39,115 nt of DNA from Lachnospiraceae bacterium UBA938 (lineage in GTDB: Bacteria > Bacillota > Clostridia > Lachnospirales > Lachnospiraceae), in assembly GCA_002293475.1 (NCBI GenBank), contig DBDG01000054.1:1-39115 (forward strand), given 5' to 3'. The position numbers and the translations under genes were made by a program. Positions 24,444-32,639 of the stretch are shown one piece after another (positions within the stretch are counted from its first letter, which is position 1; the number at the start of each line of letters is the position of its first letter). The notes under the pieces are model-generated. The model saw only the letters and a list, made by a program, of their open reading frames with translations. It was not told the DNA's origin and made no database searches.

Positions 24444-25769
24444 CTATTGATGACGTATCACTTCAAAACGCGCCAGCTCATAAACCCCTTCCGGGTCGAT
24501 ACCCGCTTTCCGGCAGGCGATCTCGATCTGCTCTTCCACCGTGTCAACACCTTCTAGGTTGGGAAGCAGAAGCCCGCGTCGGTTCCCTTTGGAAACGATT
24601 ACGCCATATCTATGACAGTCCAAAGTTCCCCGATCCATGACCGGTTCTGGTTCGGAAAGGATGTCCACGCTATATGTCAGTTCGGGAAGTTCTGCGGCGG
24701 TCACAGCCATGAAACGGGGATCCCGCGTTCCGGCCGATATGGCGTTATACATGATTTCCATCGCGATATTATCTTGAGTCGCCATGATGGTGCCGATGCA
24801 GCCCCGCAGCTCTCCGCGTTTTTTGATAGAGACAAACGCCCCCGCCTCCGTCTTCGTCATTTCTGCCGGCAGCCCTTCCGGTAGAGGCATCAAGCGGTCA
24901 TGCCGGATATAATGTTCCAATGTTTCTCTGGCAAGCCGCACGTAACAGTCGCCGGCTTTTTCACTGGCTGGCTCTTCCAGCCGGAAAAGACAGACTGCAT
25001 AGCCTACGCCAAAGGGTCCCTCATAGGACAGGAACTCCGGTGTCACGGCGGATCGATGTAACATTCCCGCCATTATTATAAAGGAACCGAGGCCACATTC
25101 CGCGCCCCGCCTGCTTAGCTTGGCATCGACCTCCATAAAGGCTTTTACGTCACCCGTTTTCATGATCCCTGTCAAGATGCTGTCAAGACGCGGACCCTCC
25201 GGGGCAAAGCGGTAGGGACCGCTTTCTTTTAACTTGTGGGAAAGATCGCCGCTGGCGATTACGGCGGTTTTTCTTCCCAGTGCTTCCGCCGCTTCCTGTA
25301 CATAGACACCGAAGCGGTACATTTTCTCCTTAGAAAGACCGGACAAAGAGCATATGACCAGGCGGTAACCGGTGTAATACTGGTTTACATAATATAAGGG
25401 GATGAACGTCCCATGATCCATCGGTACAGACGCTCCTCCCTCTGTACCCGCCGGAAAACCGTCAGCCCGGCATCTTTGCTCGACAGCGGCAATGAGTTCC
25501 TCATCAAGCACCGCACTTATCTCGCTGGTACCGCCGTACGCCTTCAGGTCTCCCAATATCCTTTGACCGGAAGCCATACAGATATAATCGGAATAAGCCG
25601 GCGCATGCGGCGAGATCACGATCAGCGTCTCCGGCTGCTCTCCGGCGATAAAGCGGGCGGCTTTATGATAGCTGTCCACCGTATCCTGGATTCCTTTTTC
25701 CTGTCCTCTGCCCACCTCGGGAACAATCAGGGGCGGATGCGGAACAATGACTGCTGCTGTTATTGACAT
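24444..25769 (-). CDS. AmmeMemoRadiSam system A protein: LigB/Memo-like and AMMECR1 fusion
   Basis: A 441-residue two-domain protein. Residues 1-~260 resemble a class III extradiol-dioxygenase/Memo (LigB-like) domain: AAVIVPHPPLIVPEVG, VISPHAPAYSD, the MDHGTFIPLYY and IASGDLSHKL segments place metal-binding His residues. Residues ~275-441 are an AMMECR1 domain with its hallmark LRGCIGTI. The family is usually linked to a radical-SAM partner (AmrS), which is not in this window. The biochemical role is unsettled. ATG 25769 has GGAG upstream. It lies 11 bp after the S1-domain gene and 20 bp before mtnA. Confidence 0.9.
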   Translation of the reverse strand: MSITAAVIVPHPPLIVPEVGRGQEKGIQDTVDSYHKAARFIAGEQPETLIVISPHAPAYSDYICMASGQRILGDLKAYGGTSEISAVLDEELIAAVEQRCRADGFPAGTEGGASVPMDHGTFIPLYYVNQYYTGYRLVICSLSGLSKEKMYRFGVYVQEAAEALGRKTAVIASGDLSHKLKESGPYRFAPEGPRLDSILTGIMKTGDVKAFMEVDAKLSRRGAECGLGSFIIMAGMLHRSAVTPEFLSYEGPFGVGYAVCLFRLEEPASEKAGDCYVRLARETLEHYIRHDRLMPLPEGLPAEMTKTEAGAFVSIKKRGELRGCIGTIMATQDNIAMEIMYNAISAGTRDPRFMAVTAAELPELTYSVDILSEPEPVMDRGTLDCHRYGVIVSKGNRRGLLLPNLEGVDTVEEQIEIACRKAGIDPEGVYELARFEVIRHQ

Positions 25770-25780
25770 AATAAACTCCG

Positions 25781-26725
25781 TTAATCAAACTTGATATTGG
25801 CAAGCAAGCTACCCAAAGAAGTGGTCAACTCCCCATCCGACTTATATTGCAGCTCCTCAATCACGTCGGCCGCCTGGTTCTCTGCTAGGCTTTTCATGCT
25901 TAACGATATCTTGCCGTCTTTGGTATGAAGAACCTTGGCTTTGATCTTATCGCCGATGCTCAGTACCTCCGACGGTTTCTGGATCCTTTTTTCACTGATC
26001 TGGGAAATATGCACCAGCCCGCTTAAACCCTCGCCCAGATTAATAAACGCACCATAGGGAGTGAGGTTTTCCACCGTTCCTTCTAGGACGCTGCCAGGCA
26101 CGATCATGGCAATCCGTCTGTCCCGGCTGGCCCTTGCTTCTTCCTGCAGGATCACCTTTGCCGAAAGAACCAGCTTTTCTTTGCTCCGGTCAACCGTGAT
26201 GACGCGGACCTTGATCTCTTTATGGAGCCATGGATTCACATCCTCTACATATTCCAAGGATAACTGCGAAGCCGGGAGAAAGCCTCTGGTATCCTCCAGA
26301 TAACAGATGGCACCGCCGTTGGTTATCCCGCTGATCTTAACCGTAACATCCCGGCCTTCTTCTTTATACTGTTCGAGCTTGTCCCATGCCAGTATCTTAT
26401 TGGCTTCGATACGTGACAGCAGGATATTGCCCTGGCCGTCATCCATTTTGACGACGGAAGCTTCCACGACATCCCCGGCCTGAACGTCACGCAGGATGGA
26501 AAAACCGGGATCCCGGCTCATATCCTGTGCTTTGATTATGCCTTGCGCATAATAGCGTAGATCAAGAATCACTTCCTCTTCATTGACCGCGATGACCGTC
26601 CCCGTGATAATATCTTCTTCCTTGATCTTACGGAATGACGCTTCCAGTTCTCTGGCATAGTCACTCATAGTTTCGGTGTTCATGCCTTCCTTTTCTTCCG
26701 TTTCTGATACTGCTATTTCTCTCAT
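25781..26725 (-). CDS. S1 RNA-binding domain protein, ribosomal S1-like
   Basis: A 314-residue protein with three S1 domains at about 38-110, 125-195 and 208-280. The third, GSVLEGTVENLTPYGAFINLGEGLSGLVHISQ, is the closest to consensus. Clostridia commonly carry short S1 proteins, alone or fused to IspH, that stand in for ribosomal protein S1 in mRNA binding; this one has no IspH domain. The head (~35 residues) is acidic. ATG 26725 has a perfect AGGAGG five bases upstream. It is the first gene of the operon and has its own promoter and a leader hairpin. Confidence 0.85.
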   Translation of the reverse strand: MREIAVSETEEKEGMNTETMSDYARELEASFRKIKEEDIITGTVIAVNEEEVILDLRYYAQGIIKAQDMSRDPGFSILRDVQAGDVVEASVVKMDDGQGNILLSRIEANKILAWDKLEQYKEEGRDVTVKISGITNGGAICYLEDTRGFLPASQLSLEYVEDVNPWLHKEIKVRVITVDRSKEKLVLSAKVILQEEARASRDRRIAMIVPGSVLEGTVENLTPYGAFINLGEGLSGLVHISQISEKRIQKPSEVLSIGDKIKAKVLHTKDGKISLSMKSLAENQAADVIEELQYKSDGELTTSLGSLLANIKFD

Positions 26726-26760
26726 GGTTTCCTCCTGATAATTAATACAAATGTTCAGCT

Positions 26761-26778
26761 AGGCTAAGCGTTTAGCCT
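26761..26778. promoter_or_regulatory. leader hairpin of the S1-domain gene
   Basis: AGGCTAA-4-TTAGCCT gives a 7-bp stem inside the predicted 5' leader, about 35 bp before the start codon. S1 proteins are known to control their own translation, so this is a possible target; that is inference. Confidence 0.35.
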
Positions 26779-26808
26779 TAAAACACTTTGTACCTGTTTA
26801 TTATTACC

Positions 26809-26837
26809 AGTATACGAAAAATCATAGCATATTACAA
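26809..26837 (-). promoter_or_regulatory. sigma-A promoter of the S1-AMMECR1-mtnA operon
   Basis: TTGTAA (26837-26832), 17-bp spacer, TATACT (26814-26809) on the minus strand. The rest of the 253-bp gap (to 26978) is AT-rich with nothing else recognised. Confidence 0.65.
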
Positions 26838-26978
26838 TATTGAGTTGTAATCTGCATACAAAAAATTATCAATATAACCGCCTAATTGAAATATATCATT
26901 GGCAATTTTAATTTTAACTTTTTCATGCTATCAATGATAATATCGACCCAGTCCCTCTTTATTATTGATTAACAGTAC

Positions 26979-27779
26979 TTATGCTTTTATGTCCTTGTGG
27001 GAAAACAGATAATAGGACAATGCGACACTTACCCCTATAACAGATAATGTTAATAGCAGAAAAACTACCGGTATTGTTTCTTCAATAATAAGATTTCCTG
27101 TATCATAATAGCTAAAAGGATTAAAATACTTTAAAAACTCTAGATTTTCTTGCAATGAAGCTAATATGCTAAAAAAGTAACCAACAAAAACTATTCCAAT
27201 TGATAATGAAATAATTACACGAGGTTTCGTTATATAGACTGAAAGGGCAAAACCGATAGCCGCAAAAATCAAATGGATTAACCATGGACCCAATGAACCC
27301 AGCAAGAAGCCTCTGAATGAAAAATCGTTTATTTTAAACACATTCATAAAAATATAATTGCTTATCGAAAAGGCCAAATTAAAGAGCGTCAAGTAAAAAA
27401 ACACACATGATAGTTTTGCATTTATAATAACTCCCCGTGTAATTGGTTTTGATATTAAAAACTCTATAGTTCGTTCACTTTCTTCTTTAGACAATATGCT
27501 GGTAGCCAATATCATAGCATATACACTTCCAAATATAGTAATAAACAAGTAGGAGCGGCTCGCAAAATAATGCAAAATGTCAGTCATCTTTAATAAATCT
27601 AACTTAAGTGCAGTTATAAAAGCCTCTGGATACTGCGAAAGCAATAATTCACTGTCTTCAGCTTGCTTTGCCACGGCTTCAAATGCCGAAAGCACAAACG
27701 CATTAATAAATCCAAGTACAAGTAACCAAAGAATAAAAGATTTAAAATTTTTACTTATCTCTCTCCTAAATAAATTCAT
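26979..27779 (-). CDS. ABC-2 type transporter permease
   Basis: A 266-residue membrane protein with six hydrophobic segments, starting MNLFRREISKNFKSFILW as in ABC-2 permeases of the GldF/NosY type. The segment SILSKEESERTIEFLISKPITR is the cytoplasmic coupling region typical of this family. It forms an exporter with the adjacent ATPase, whose gene it overlaps by 4 bp (ATGA). The cargo is unknown. Base composition is clearly more AT-rich than the flanking genes, suggesting a different origin. Confidence 0.85.
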   Translation of the reverse strand: MNLFRREISKNFKSFILWLLVLGFINAFVLSAFEAVAKQAEDSELLLSQYPEAFITALKLDLLKMTDILHYFASRSYLFITIFGSVYAMILATSILSKEESERTIEFLISKPITRGVIINAKLSCVFFYLTLFNLAFSISNYIFMNVFKINDFSFRGFLLGSLGPWLIHLIFAAIGFALSVYITKPRVIISLSIGIVFVGYFFSILASLQENLEFLKYFNPFSYYDTGNLIIEETIPVVFLLLTLSVIGVSVALSYYLFSHKDIKA

Positions 27780-28678
27780 GATGTCTTTTCTCCTTCCATA
27801 TAGTAGTGCATAAAAATATCTTCTAATGCCGGTTCCTCAACCAGAATATTCTCTATCGGCTGGTTATTAATTTTACTAATCAGTCGCTTCACCTCGCCGC
27901 TGTAAAGAAATCTGATGACAGAACCACTTACTGACGCATTGGTAATGCCTTCAAAATCCAGGTGTGCGGCATGTTCGGAAGAAGTATATTCAATTTCCAC
28001 TTGTCGATAATTATTCTTGCGTAAGTTACTTACACTTTCCACTTTTAATAATTTTCCTTCTCTGATAATCGCTACACGATCACACATTTTCTGAACTTCA
28101 CTTAAAACATGGGAAGAAAATAGTATTGTTGTTCCTTTTTTCTGCTCTTCTTTTATTATTTCAAAAAAAACATTCTGTATTAATGGATCAAGACCGCCTG
28201 TAGGCTCATCATATATTAGAATTTCAGGATTATGTAGTAATGATTGCACAATTGCTACTTTTTTTCTATTGCCGAAGGAGAGGGCATTTATTTTCTTCGT
28301 AATATCTAATCCCAATCTTTCTGATAAATCCCAAGCATGCTTAATATTCTTTACCCCATAAAACCGGGCCGAATAATCAAAAAGCTCTTTAACATGCATA
28401 TCATCATAATAATTAACCTCTGATGGTATATAACCTATGGTTTTTTTAATCTTTTTTCCTTCGGTTGTGCAGTTCATTCCTTTAATCTCCGCTTTGCCGC
28501 TGCTCGGATGAATAAGCCCAAGCAACGTACGGATAGTTGTGGATTTCCCTGCCCCGTTAGGACCAATGAAACCAAAAATTTCCCCTTTTTCAACTTGAAA
28601 ATTAAGGTCGATAACACCTCTTGATTTTCCATAAAATTTAGTTAAGTTTGCTAATTTAATCATTGGCGCACTTTTCAT
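27776..28678 (-). CDS. ABC transporter ATP-binding protein
   Basis: A 300-residue ATPase for the ABC-2 permease. Walker A GPNGAGKSTTIR (about 39-50), signature LSFGNRKKVAIVQ, Walker B ILIYDEPTGGLDP and the H-loop ILFSSHVLSE are intact. The ~80-residue C-terminal part after the ATPase core is typical of exporters of the CcmA/BcrA type. ATG 28678 has AGGAGG upstream. Adenine/thymine-rich codons dominate, as in the permease. Export of a peptide antibiotic or other toxic compound is possible but not shown. Confidence 0.92.
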   Translation of the reverse strand: MKSAPMIKLANLTKFYGKSRGVIDLNFQVEKGEIFGFIGPNGAGKSTTIRTLLGLIHPSSGKAEIKGMNCTTEGKKIKKTIGYIPSEVNYYDDMHVKELFDYSARFYGVKNIKHAWDLSERLGLDITKKINALSFGNRKKVAIVQSLLHNPEILIYDEPTGGLDPLIQNVFFEIIKEEQKKGTTILFSSHVLSEVQKMCDRVAIIREGKLLKVESVSNLRKNNYRQVEIEYTSSEHAAHLDFEGITNASVSGSVIRFLYSGEVKRLISKINNQPIENILVEEPALEDIFMHYYMEGEKTS

Positions 28679-28738
28679 TATTGCTCCTCCTGAATATAAA
28701 TTTGAACCATTTCGCCCTGTGCTATAATATTTTATGTA

Positions 28739-28767
28739 AAAATAACACCAAAAAATACAATTGTCAA
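28739..28767 (-). promoter_or_regulatory. sigma-A promoter for the ABC transporter
   Basis: TTGACA (28767-28762), 17-bp spacer, TATTTT (28744-28739). It lies just beyond the end of the aldo/keto reductase remnant. No MerR- or GntR-type regulator gene accompanies the pair. Confidence 0.6.
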
Positions 28768-28786
28768 ATGTTTTATGCGAATATAG

Positions 28787-28929
28787 TCAAATTTTAGTAG
28801 AATTACATTCGATCTGGTTCGTGACAAGGGCACCGGCGGCCGCCGTCATATTCCACTCGTCAAGCCGCCAGAAGCCTTGAATAATCGTAGAAAGCGATAA
28901 GTTCTACTGATTTTTGTTGTCTGTTCCAT
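28787..28929 (-). pseudogene. decayed aldo/keto reductase, internally deleted
   Basis: On the minus strand an ATG at 28929 follows a G8 run that would serve as its ribosome binding site and begins MEQTTKISRT. A frameshift near 28903 then leads to LSLSTIIQGFWRLDEWNMT, the N-terminal strand and helix of YdhF-like aldo/keto reductases. Almost at once the frame jumps to ALVTNQIEC, which matches the mid-protein strand of the same family, and it stops at TGA (28789-28787). So about 150 central residues and the whole C-terminus are missing. The start overlaps the pfkB 3' end, suggesting the two were once an operon. Confidence 0.7.
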
Positions 28930-29890
28930 TGACCCCCCCCGCTTCATTTCTTTTATATAGTTTCATTGCGTCGCTGTATCCCAGTCTGCCGATAGCACCA
29001 TCCTGAGTCAGGCTTAAAGCTGCCGTGGCATTGGCAAAAGCCGCCGCTTCAAAAACATCCCATCCATGGCTCAAAGCAAGAATAAATCCGGCGGTAAAGC
29101 AGTCGCCGGTACCGCTTTTATATTTTATGGACACAACCGGCGGGGGCAGATACTTCTGTTTCTTAAAATCTGTCACAAAACAGCCTTTGGATCCCAGTTT
29201 TACAATATATGCTTTCATCCCGAACTGCCAGAAGAAATCCGCCTGTTTTTCCGGCTGTGTTTCTTTGCTGATATATTCGGCTTCCGCCTGTCCCAGTAGA
29301 AAATAATCTGTTTGGTACAGGGCGCCGCTGAGTGCATTTGCCCAGTTCTTATGCTGGTTGCGTTGGCGCTCGTCAGGCAGGGCGGCATCCATTATCGTGG
29401 TCTTATCCAGTCTCCGGGCTTCCCGAAACAATCTTTCGATGCCCCCGTCATCCATCCGTGACAGCTGCATGGCACTGCCAAAATAAATAAGCCCGGCTTT
29501 GTGCAGCACATGATAAGGCACATCGTTCACGTCAAAGCGGCTATAGATACCCTTGGCACCGACGCAATGCCGTTCCCCGTTCTCGTCCACCAGCACAAAG
29601 CTTGTCGCCGTCGCGGCTTTTTCATCCCGGATCAGGTGTGTCGTATTTACGCCGCAGTCTTTCAGCTGAGCCAGAATAATATCGGCCATCCAGTCCTGTC
29701 CGATCCGGGAACACAACGCCACATCCGCGCCCAGCCGACCCAATGCGGCGGCCACATTTAACGCGTCGCCACCACCGCGGGCTACCGGCGGAGCAATCAG
29801 ACAGTTGTCAATCTCCAGGATATCAGCGGGAATCGGATTGAGGGTGATATCACAGGCTGCCATTCCAACACTCAGTATCTTGGTCTTCAT
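28904..29890 (-). CDS. PfkB family carbohydrate kinase
   Basis: A 328-residue ribokinase-like sugar kinase. The N-terminal sugar-binding stretch ARGGGDALNVAAALGRLGA, the central FGSAMQLSRMDDGG region and the C-terminal ATP/anion-hole motif YKSGTGDCFTAGFILAL (catalytic Asp in GTGD) are present. The ATG at 29890 has AGAGGTGA seven bases upstream; a longer frame to 30010 adds residues without family features. The sugar is unknown; the neighbouring GH3 glucosidase suggests a released monosaccharide or derivative. The coding end contains a G8 tract (28940-28933) and overlaps the aldo/keto reductase remnant. Confidence 0.9.
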   Translation of the reverse strand: MKTKILSVGMAACDITLNPIPADILEIDNCLIAPPVARGGGDALNVAAALGRLGADVALCSRIGQDWMADIILAQLKDCGVNTTHLIRDEKAATATSFVLVDENGERHCVGAKGIYSRFDVNDVPYHVLHKAGLIYFGSAMQLSRMDDGGIERLFREARRLDKTTIMDAALPDERQRNQHKNWANALSGALYQTDYFLLGQAEAEYISKETQPEKQADFFWQFGMKAYIVKLGSKGCFVTDFKKQKYLPPPVVSIKYKSGTGDCFTAGFILALSHGWDVFEAAAFANATAALSLTQDGAIGRLGYSDAMKLYKRNEAGGVNGTDNKNQ

Positions 29891-30034
29891 AAATCTGTCA
29901 CCTCTTTTCTTTCGTATCTTCCGTAAGCAATGGAGACCAGCAAAGCTGGCCATGTGGTTTACTACATGTAATTGCAAGTAAATTTTCGAGATTTTTTGTT
30001 TTGCTATCAATCCACTAGTAAAAGTATGAATTTA

Positions 30035-30063
30035 TTTTTATATTCTACAATATCTTTGTGCAA
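30035..30063 (-). promoter_or_regulatory. candidate pfkB promoter overlapped by an inverted repeat
   Basis: TTGCAC (30063-30058), 17-bp spacer, TAAAAA (30040-30035) on the minus strand. The -35 box lies inside the left arm of the inverted repeat at 30055-30103. The predicted leader is about 145 nt. Confidence 0.4.
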
Positions 30064-30103
30064 AAGTTACCAGTTATTTTGCCAAATCGTGATATTGCAC
30101 AAA
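30055..30103. promoter_or_regulatory. inverted repeat TTTGTGCAA / TTGCACAAA
   Basis: Two perfect 9-bp arms (30055-30063 and 30095-30103) are separated by 31 bp, about three helical turns. One arm covers the -35 box of the candidate pfkB promoter. This looks like paired operator half-sites, possibly with DNA looping. The remainder of the 425-bp gap 29891-30315 is AT-rich with no gene seen. Confidence 0.45.
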
Positions 30104-30252
30104 TATAGACCTTATGACATGCATGATTTGTGAGATTTTTCTGATTTAGACTTCATAGATCCAATTGTCCGACTTAAGACGTGAGATACCGCAAAATGAT
30201 TTGATCAGATAATCGATTTGCAGACAAGCGACCGTCAACCAAGCCGGCCAGT

Positions 30253-30282
30253 AAAACAGCAGGCCGCTAAGATGGCCTGCTG
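30253..30282 (-). terminator. rho-independent terminator after the GH3 gene
   Basis: CAGCAGGCC and GGCCTGCTG form a perfect 9-bp stem with an 8-nt loop (30257-30282). On the minus strand it is followed by TTTTAC. It lies 34 bp after the GH3 stop codon and separates that unit from pfkB. Confidence 0.75.
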
Positions 30283-30315
30283 AAAAGCTACCGGTAGCTG
30301 TGTCACCGTAATCCT

Positions 30316-32589
30316 TTATAAAGCATTAATCTTATCCAGTATCTCCTGTAGCATGGCAAAGGTTTTTTTGCCACCGCTAAAGCTGACAAGAGCCCGCACC
30401 GGAAGATCATTAAGCATTGCCGTGCTTATATCCTGAGGCGGTTCTTTTTCTCCCGCTCCGTTTAAGTCGCTTATTGCTGTCAGGGCATTGTCCTTTAACA
30501 GTTCTTGCAGATAAGGTTTGGCCCGTTCGTCTCTCATGATATCACCTATGGTAGCGTTCATACCATAAACCGCCTTCTGACCTTCCCCTGAACTCATCTT
30601 GATCTTACCGGTCTTGATAATATCCCGGGAAGATTTACCGATCCTGATCTCATATTCACCTGCTTCGATGCACCAGTCATGCTGCCTGATGTCCCAATAA
30701 GCAAATGCTCTTTTTCCCAGTTCAAAGCTTACTGTCCGGGTTTCTCCGGGCGCCAGCTCTACCTTGGTAAAATCACGCAGTTCCTGCTCCGGCCGGTTCA
30801 CCATACCGACCGGTTTGGCCACATATAGCTGAACCACTTCTTTGCCCTTCATCCCGCCGGTATTGGTAACATCAATGCTCACCCGGATGGTGTCGGTGTC
30901 TTTAGCTTCAGCGGCGGACAGTTTCATGTCCGAGTATTGGAATTGTGTATAGCTTAAGCCGTGGCCGAACGGAAAAAGCACCGGCAGCTTCTTCTTATCA
31001 TAATAACGGTAGCCTACAAAGATCCCTTCCTGATAAACTACCCGCTCCGGGTCACCGGGGAAATTTAAATAAGATGGATTATCTTCTAGGCGTAAAGGAA
31101 ACGTTTCCGGCAGCCGCGCGCTGGGGCATACTTTTCCGTACAGCAGGTCGGCACAGGCCTCACCGACAGCTTCCCCACTTAGATAGGTTTCCAGCAGTCC
31201 CTTAACCTTGCCGATCCACGGCATTTCAACCGGCGAACCGTTATGCAGCACGACTACGATGTTGGGCTGGACCGCGGCAATCTTTTCAATCAGTTCATTC
31301 TGGACTGCCGGCAAACGCATGTGTTCCCGGTCATAACCTTCCGACTCATAATGATCCGGCAGGCCGGCAAAAAACACCGCGACATCGGCCGCTTCCGCCG
31401 CCTGTAACGCTTCTGCCAATAAAGCTTCATCTATGGTTTCCTGACGGTCGTCATATCCCTTGGCATAGCTTATCATCGTGTTATCCTTGAGTGAATCCAG
31501 GACCGAAGTTACCTTATAACTGTTAATATGCGAGCTTCCGCCGCCCTGATAGCGCGGCGTCATGGCATAGTGGCCGATCAAGGCAACCTTCTCAGTTTCT
31601 TTTAGCGGCAGAATCTGATCGTTTTTAAGCAGGACAATGGTTTCATAAGCAATCTCTTTAGCGGCAGCGTGATCCTTACTGCGGTCAAAAACTGCCGTCC
31701 GGTCGCGGTTTTCCTGACAGCGGCTGACTATCTCCAGGATCCGGCGACAGGCTTCGTCCACGGCATCTTCTTTTAACCGCCCTTCCTGCACGGCTGCCAC
31801 GATCAGCTCGTCATTGATCCCATAGGAGGAAGGCATCTCCAGCTCCAGCCCGGCCGCCAGCCCGGCCGGCCGGTCATTTACTGCGCCCCAGTCGCTCATC
31901 ACATAGCCGTCAAAGCCCCATTCATCACGAAGAACCCCGCTCAGAAAGGTTTGATTTTCTGCTGCGTATGTACCGTTGATCCTGTTATAAGCACACATGA
32001 CTGTCCATGGTTTTGACTTTTTCACCGCCCCCTCAAACGCGGCCAGATAGATTTCCCGCAAGGCTCTTTCATCCACTTCCGACGAAACAGTCATCCTTCT
32101 GGTTTCCTGATTATTGGCCAAGAAATGTTTTATGCTTGTCCCGATGTTCTTATTTTGGATCCCTTGGATCAGCGCACCGGCCATCTCGGTCGCCAGCAGC
32201 GGATCTTCCGAGTAGTATTCGAAATTACGGCCGCATAAAGGCGATCTTTTGATGTTTACCGCAGGACCCAAGATGATGTCAACTTCCTCAGCCTGACATT
32301 CGTTGCCGATGACTTCCCCCATTTTAATCAGTAATTCCCGATTAAAGGAAGCCGCTGTCGCGCAGCCGGCCGGAAAACATATGGCCTCAATACTCTCGGC
32401 CAGACCCAAGTTATCCTCTGTGCCCGCGACTGTTTTGCGCAGTCCGTGAGGACCGTCCGACAGCCTTGTCGAAGGAATATGCAGCCTCGCAATATCCTGG
32501 GTGTGCCAGGCATCTTTCCCTGAGCATAAAGAGGCTTTCTCTTCCAAAGTCATTTGACTGATTATCTCCTGAATCATCTTATTATTCAT
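30316..32589 (-). CDS. glycoside hydrolase family 3, beta-glucosidase-like
   Basis: A 757-residue GH3 enzyme, cytoplasmic (no signal peptide). The N-terminal barrel has RLSDGPHGLR, GPAVNIKRSPLCGRNFEYYSEDP cut into substrate loops, KHFLANNQE, and the nucleophile in YVMSDWGAV (Asp233). A second alpha/beta domain (about 330-560) and a fibronectin-III-like domain (VTNTGGMKGKEVVQLYV, about 585-665) follow. A ~90-residue C-terminal extension with SFSGGKKTFAMLQEIL is seen in many Clostridial homologues. ATG 32589 has AAGGAG eight bases upstream. It follows the YesN-like regulator by 50 bp. Hydrolysis of beta-glucosides or related plant glycosides is likely; specificity is open. Confidence 0.93.
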   Translation of the reverse strand: MNNKMIQEIISQMTLEEKASLCSGKDAWHTQDIARLHIPSTRLSDGPHGLRKTVAGTEDNLGLAESIEAICFPAGCATAASFNRELLIKMGEVIGNECQAEEVDIILGPAVNIKRSPLCGRNFEYYSEDPLLATEMAGALIQGIQNKNIGTSIKHFLANNQETRRMTVSSEVDERALREIYLAAFEGAVKKSKPWTVMCAYNRINGTYAAENQTFLSGVLRDEWGFDGYVMSDWGAVNDRPAGLAAGLELEMPSSYGINDELIVAAVQEGRLKEDAVDEACRRILEIVSRCQENRDRTAVFDRSKDHAAAKEIAYETIVLLKNDQILPLKETEKVALIGHYAMTPRYQGGGSSHINSYKVTSVLDSLKDNTMISYAKGYDDRQETIDEALLAEALQAAEAADVAVFFAGLPDHYESEGYDREHMRLPAVQNELIEKIAAVQPNIVVVLHNGSPVEMPWIGKVKGLLETYLSGEAVGEACADLLYGKVCPSARLPETFPLRLEDNPSYLNFPGDPERVVYQEGIFVGYRYYDKKKLPVLFPFGHGLSYTQFQYSDMKLSAAEAKDTDTIRVSIDVTNTGGMKGKEVVQLYVAKPVGMVNRPEQELRDFTKVELAPGETRTVSFELGKRAFAYWDIRQHDWCIEAGEYEIRIGKSSRDIIKTGKIKMSSGEGQKAVYGMNATIGDIMRDERAKPYLQELLKDNALTAISDLNGAGEKEPPQDISTAMLNDLPVRALVSFSGGKKTFAMLQEILDKINAL

Positions 32590-32639
32590 TGCTTCCTCTC
32601 CTTATATTTATTAATTGTATAAAACGCTTTAGGCCGGCA

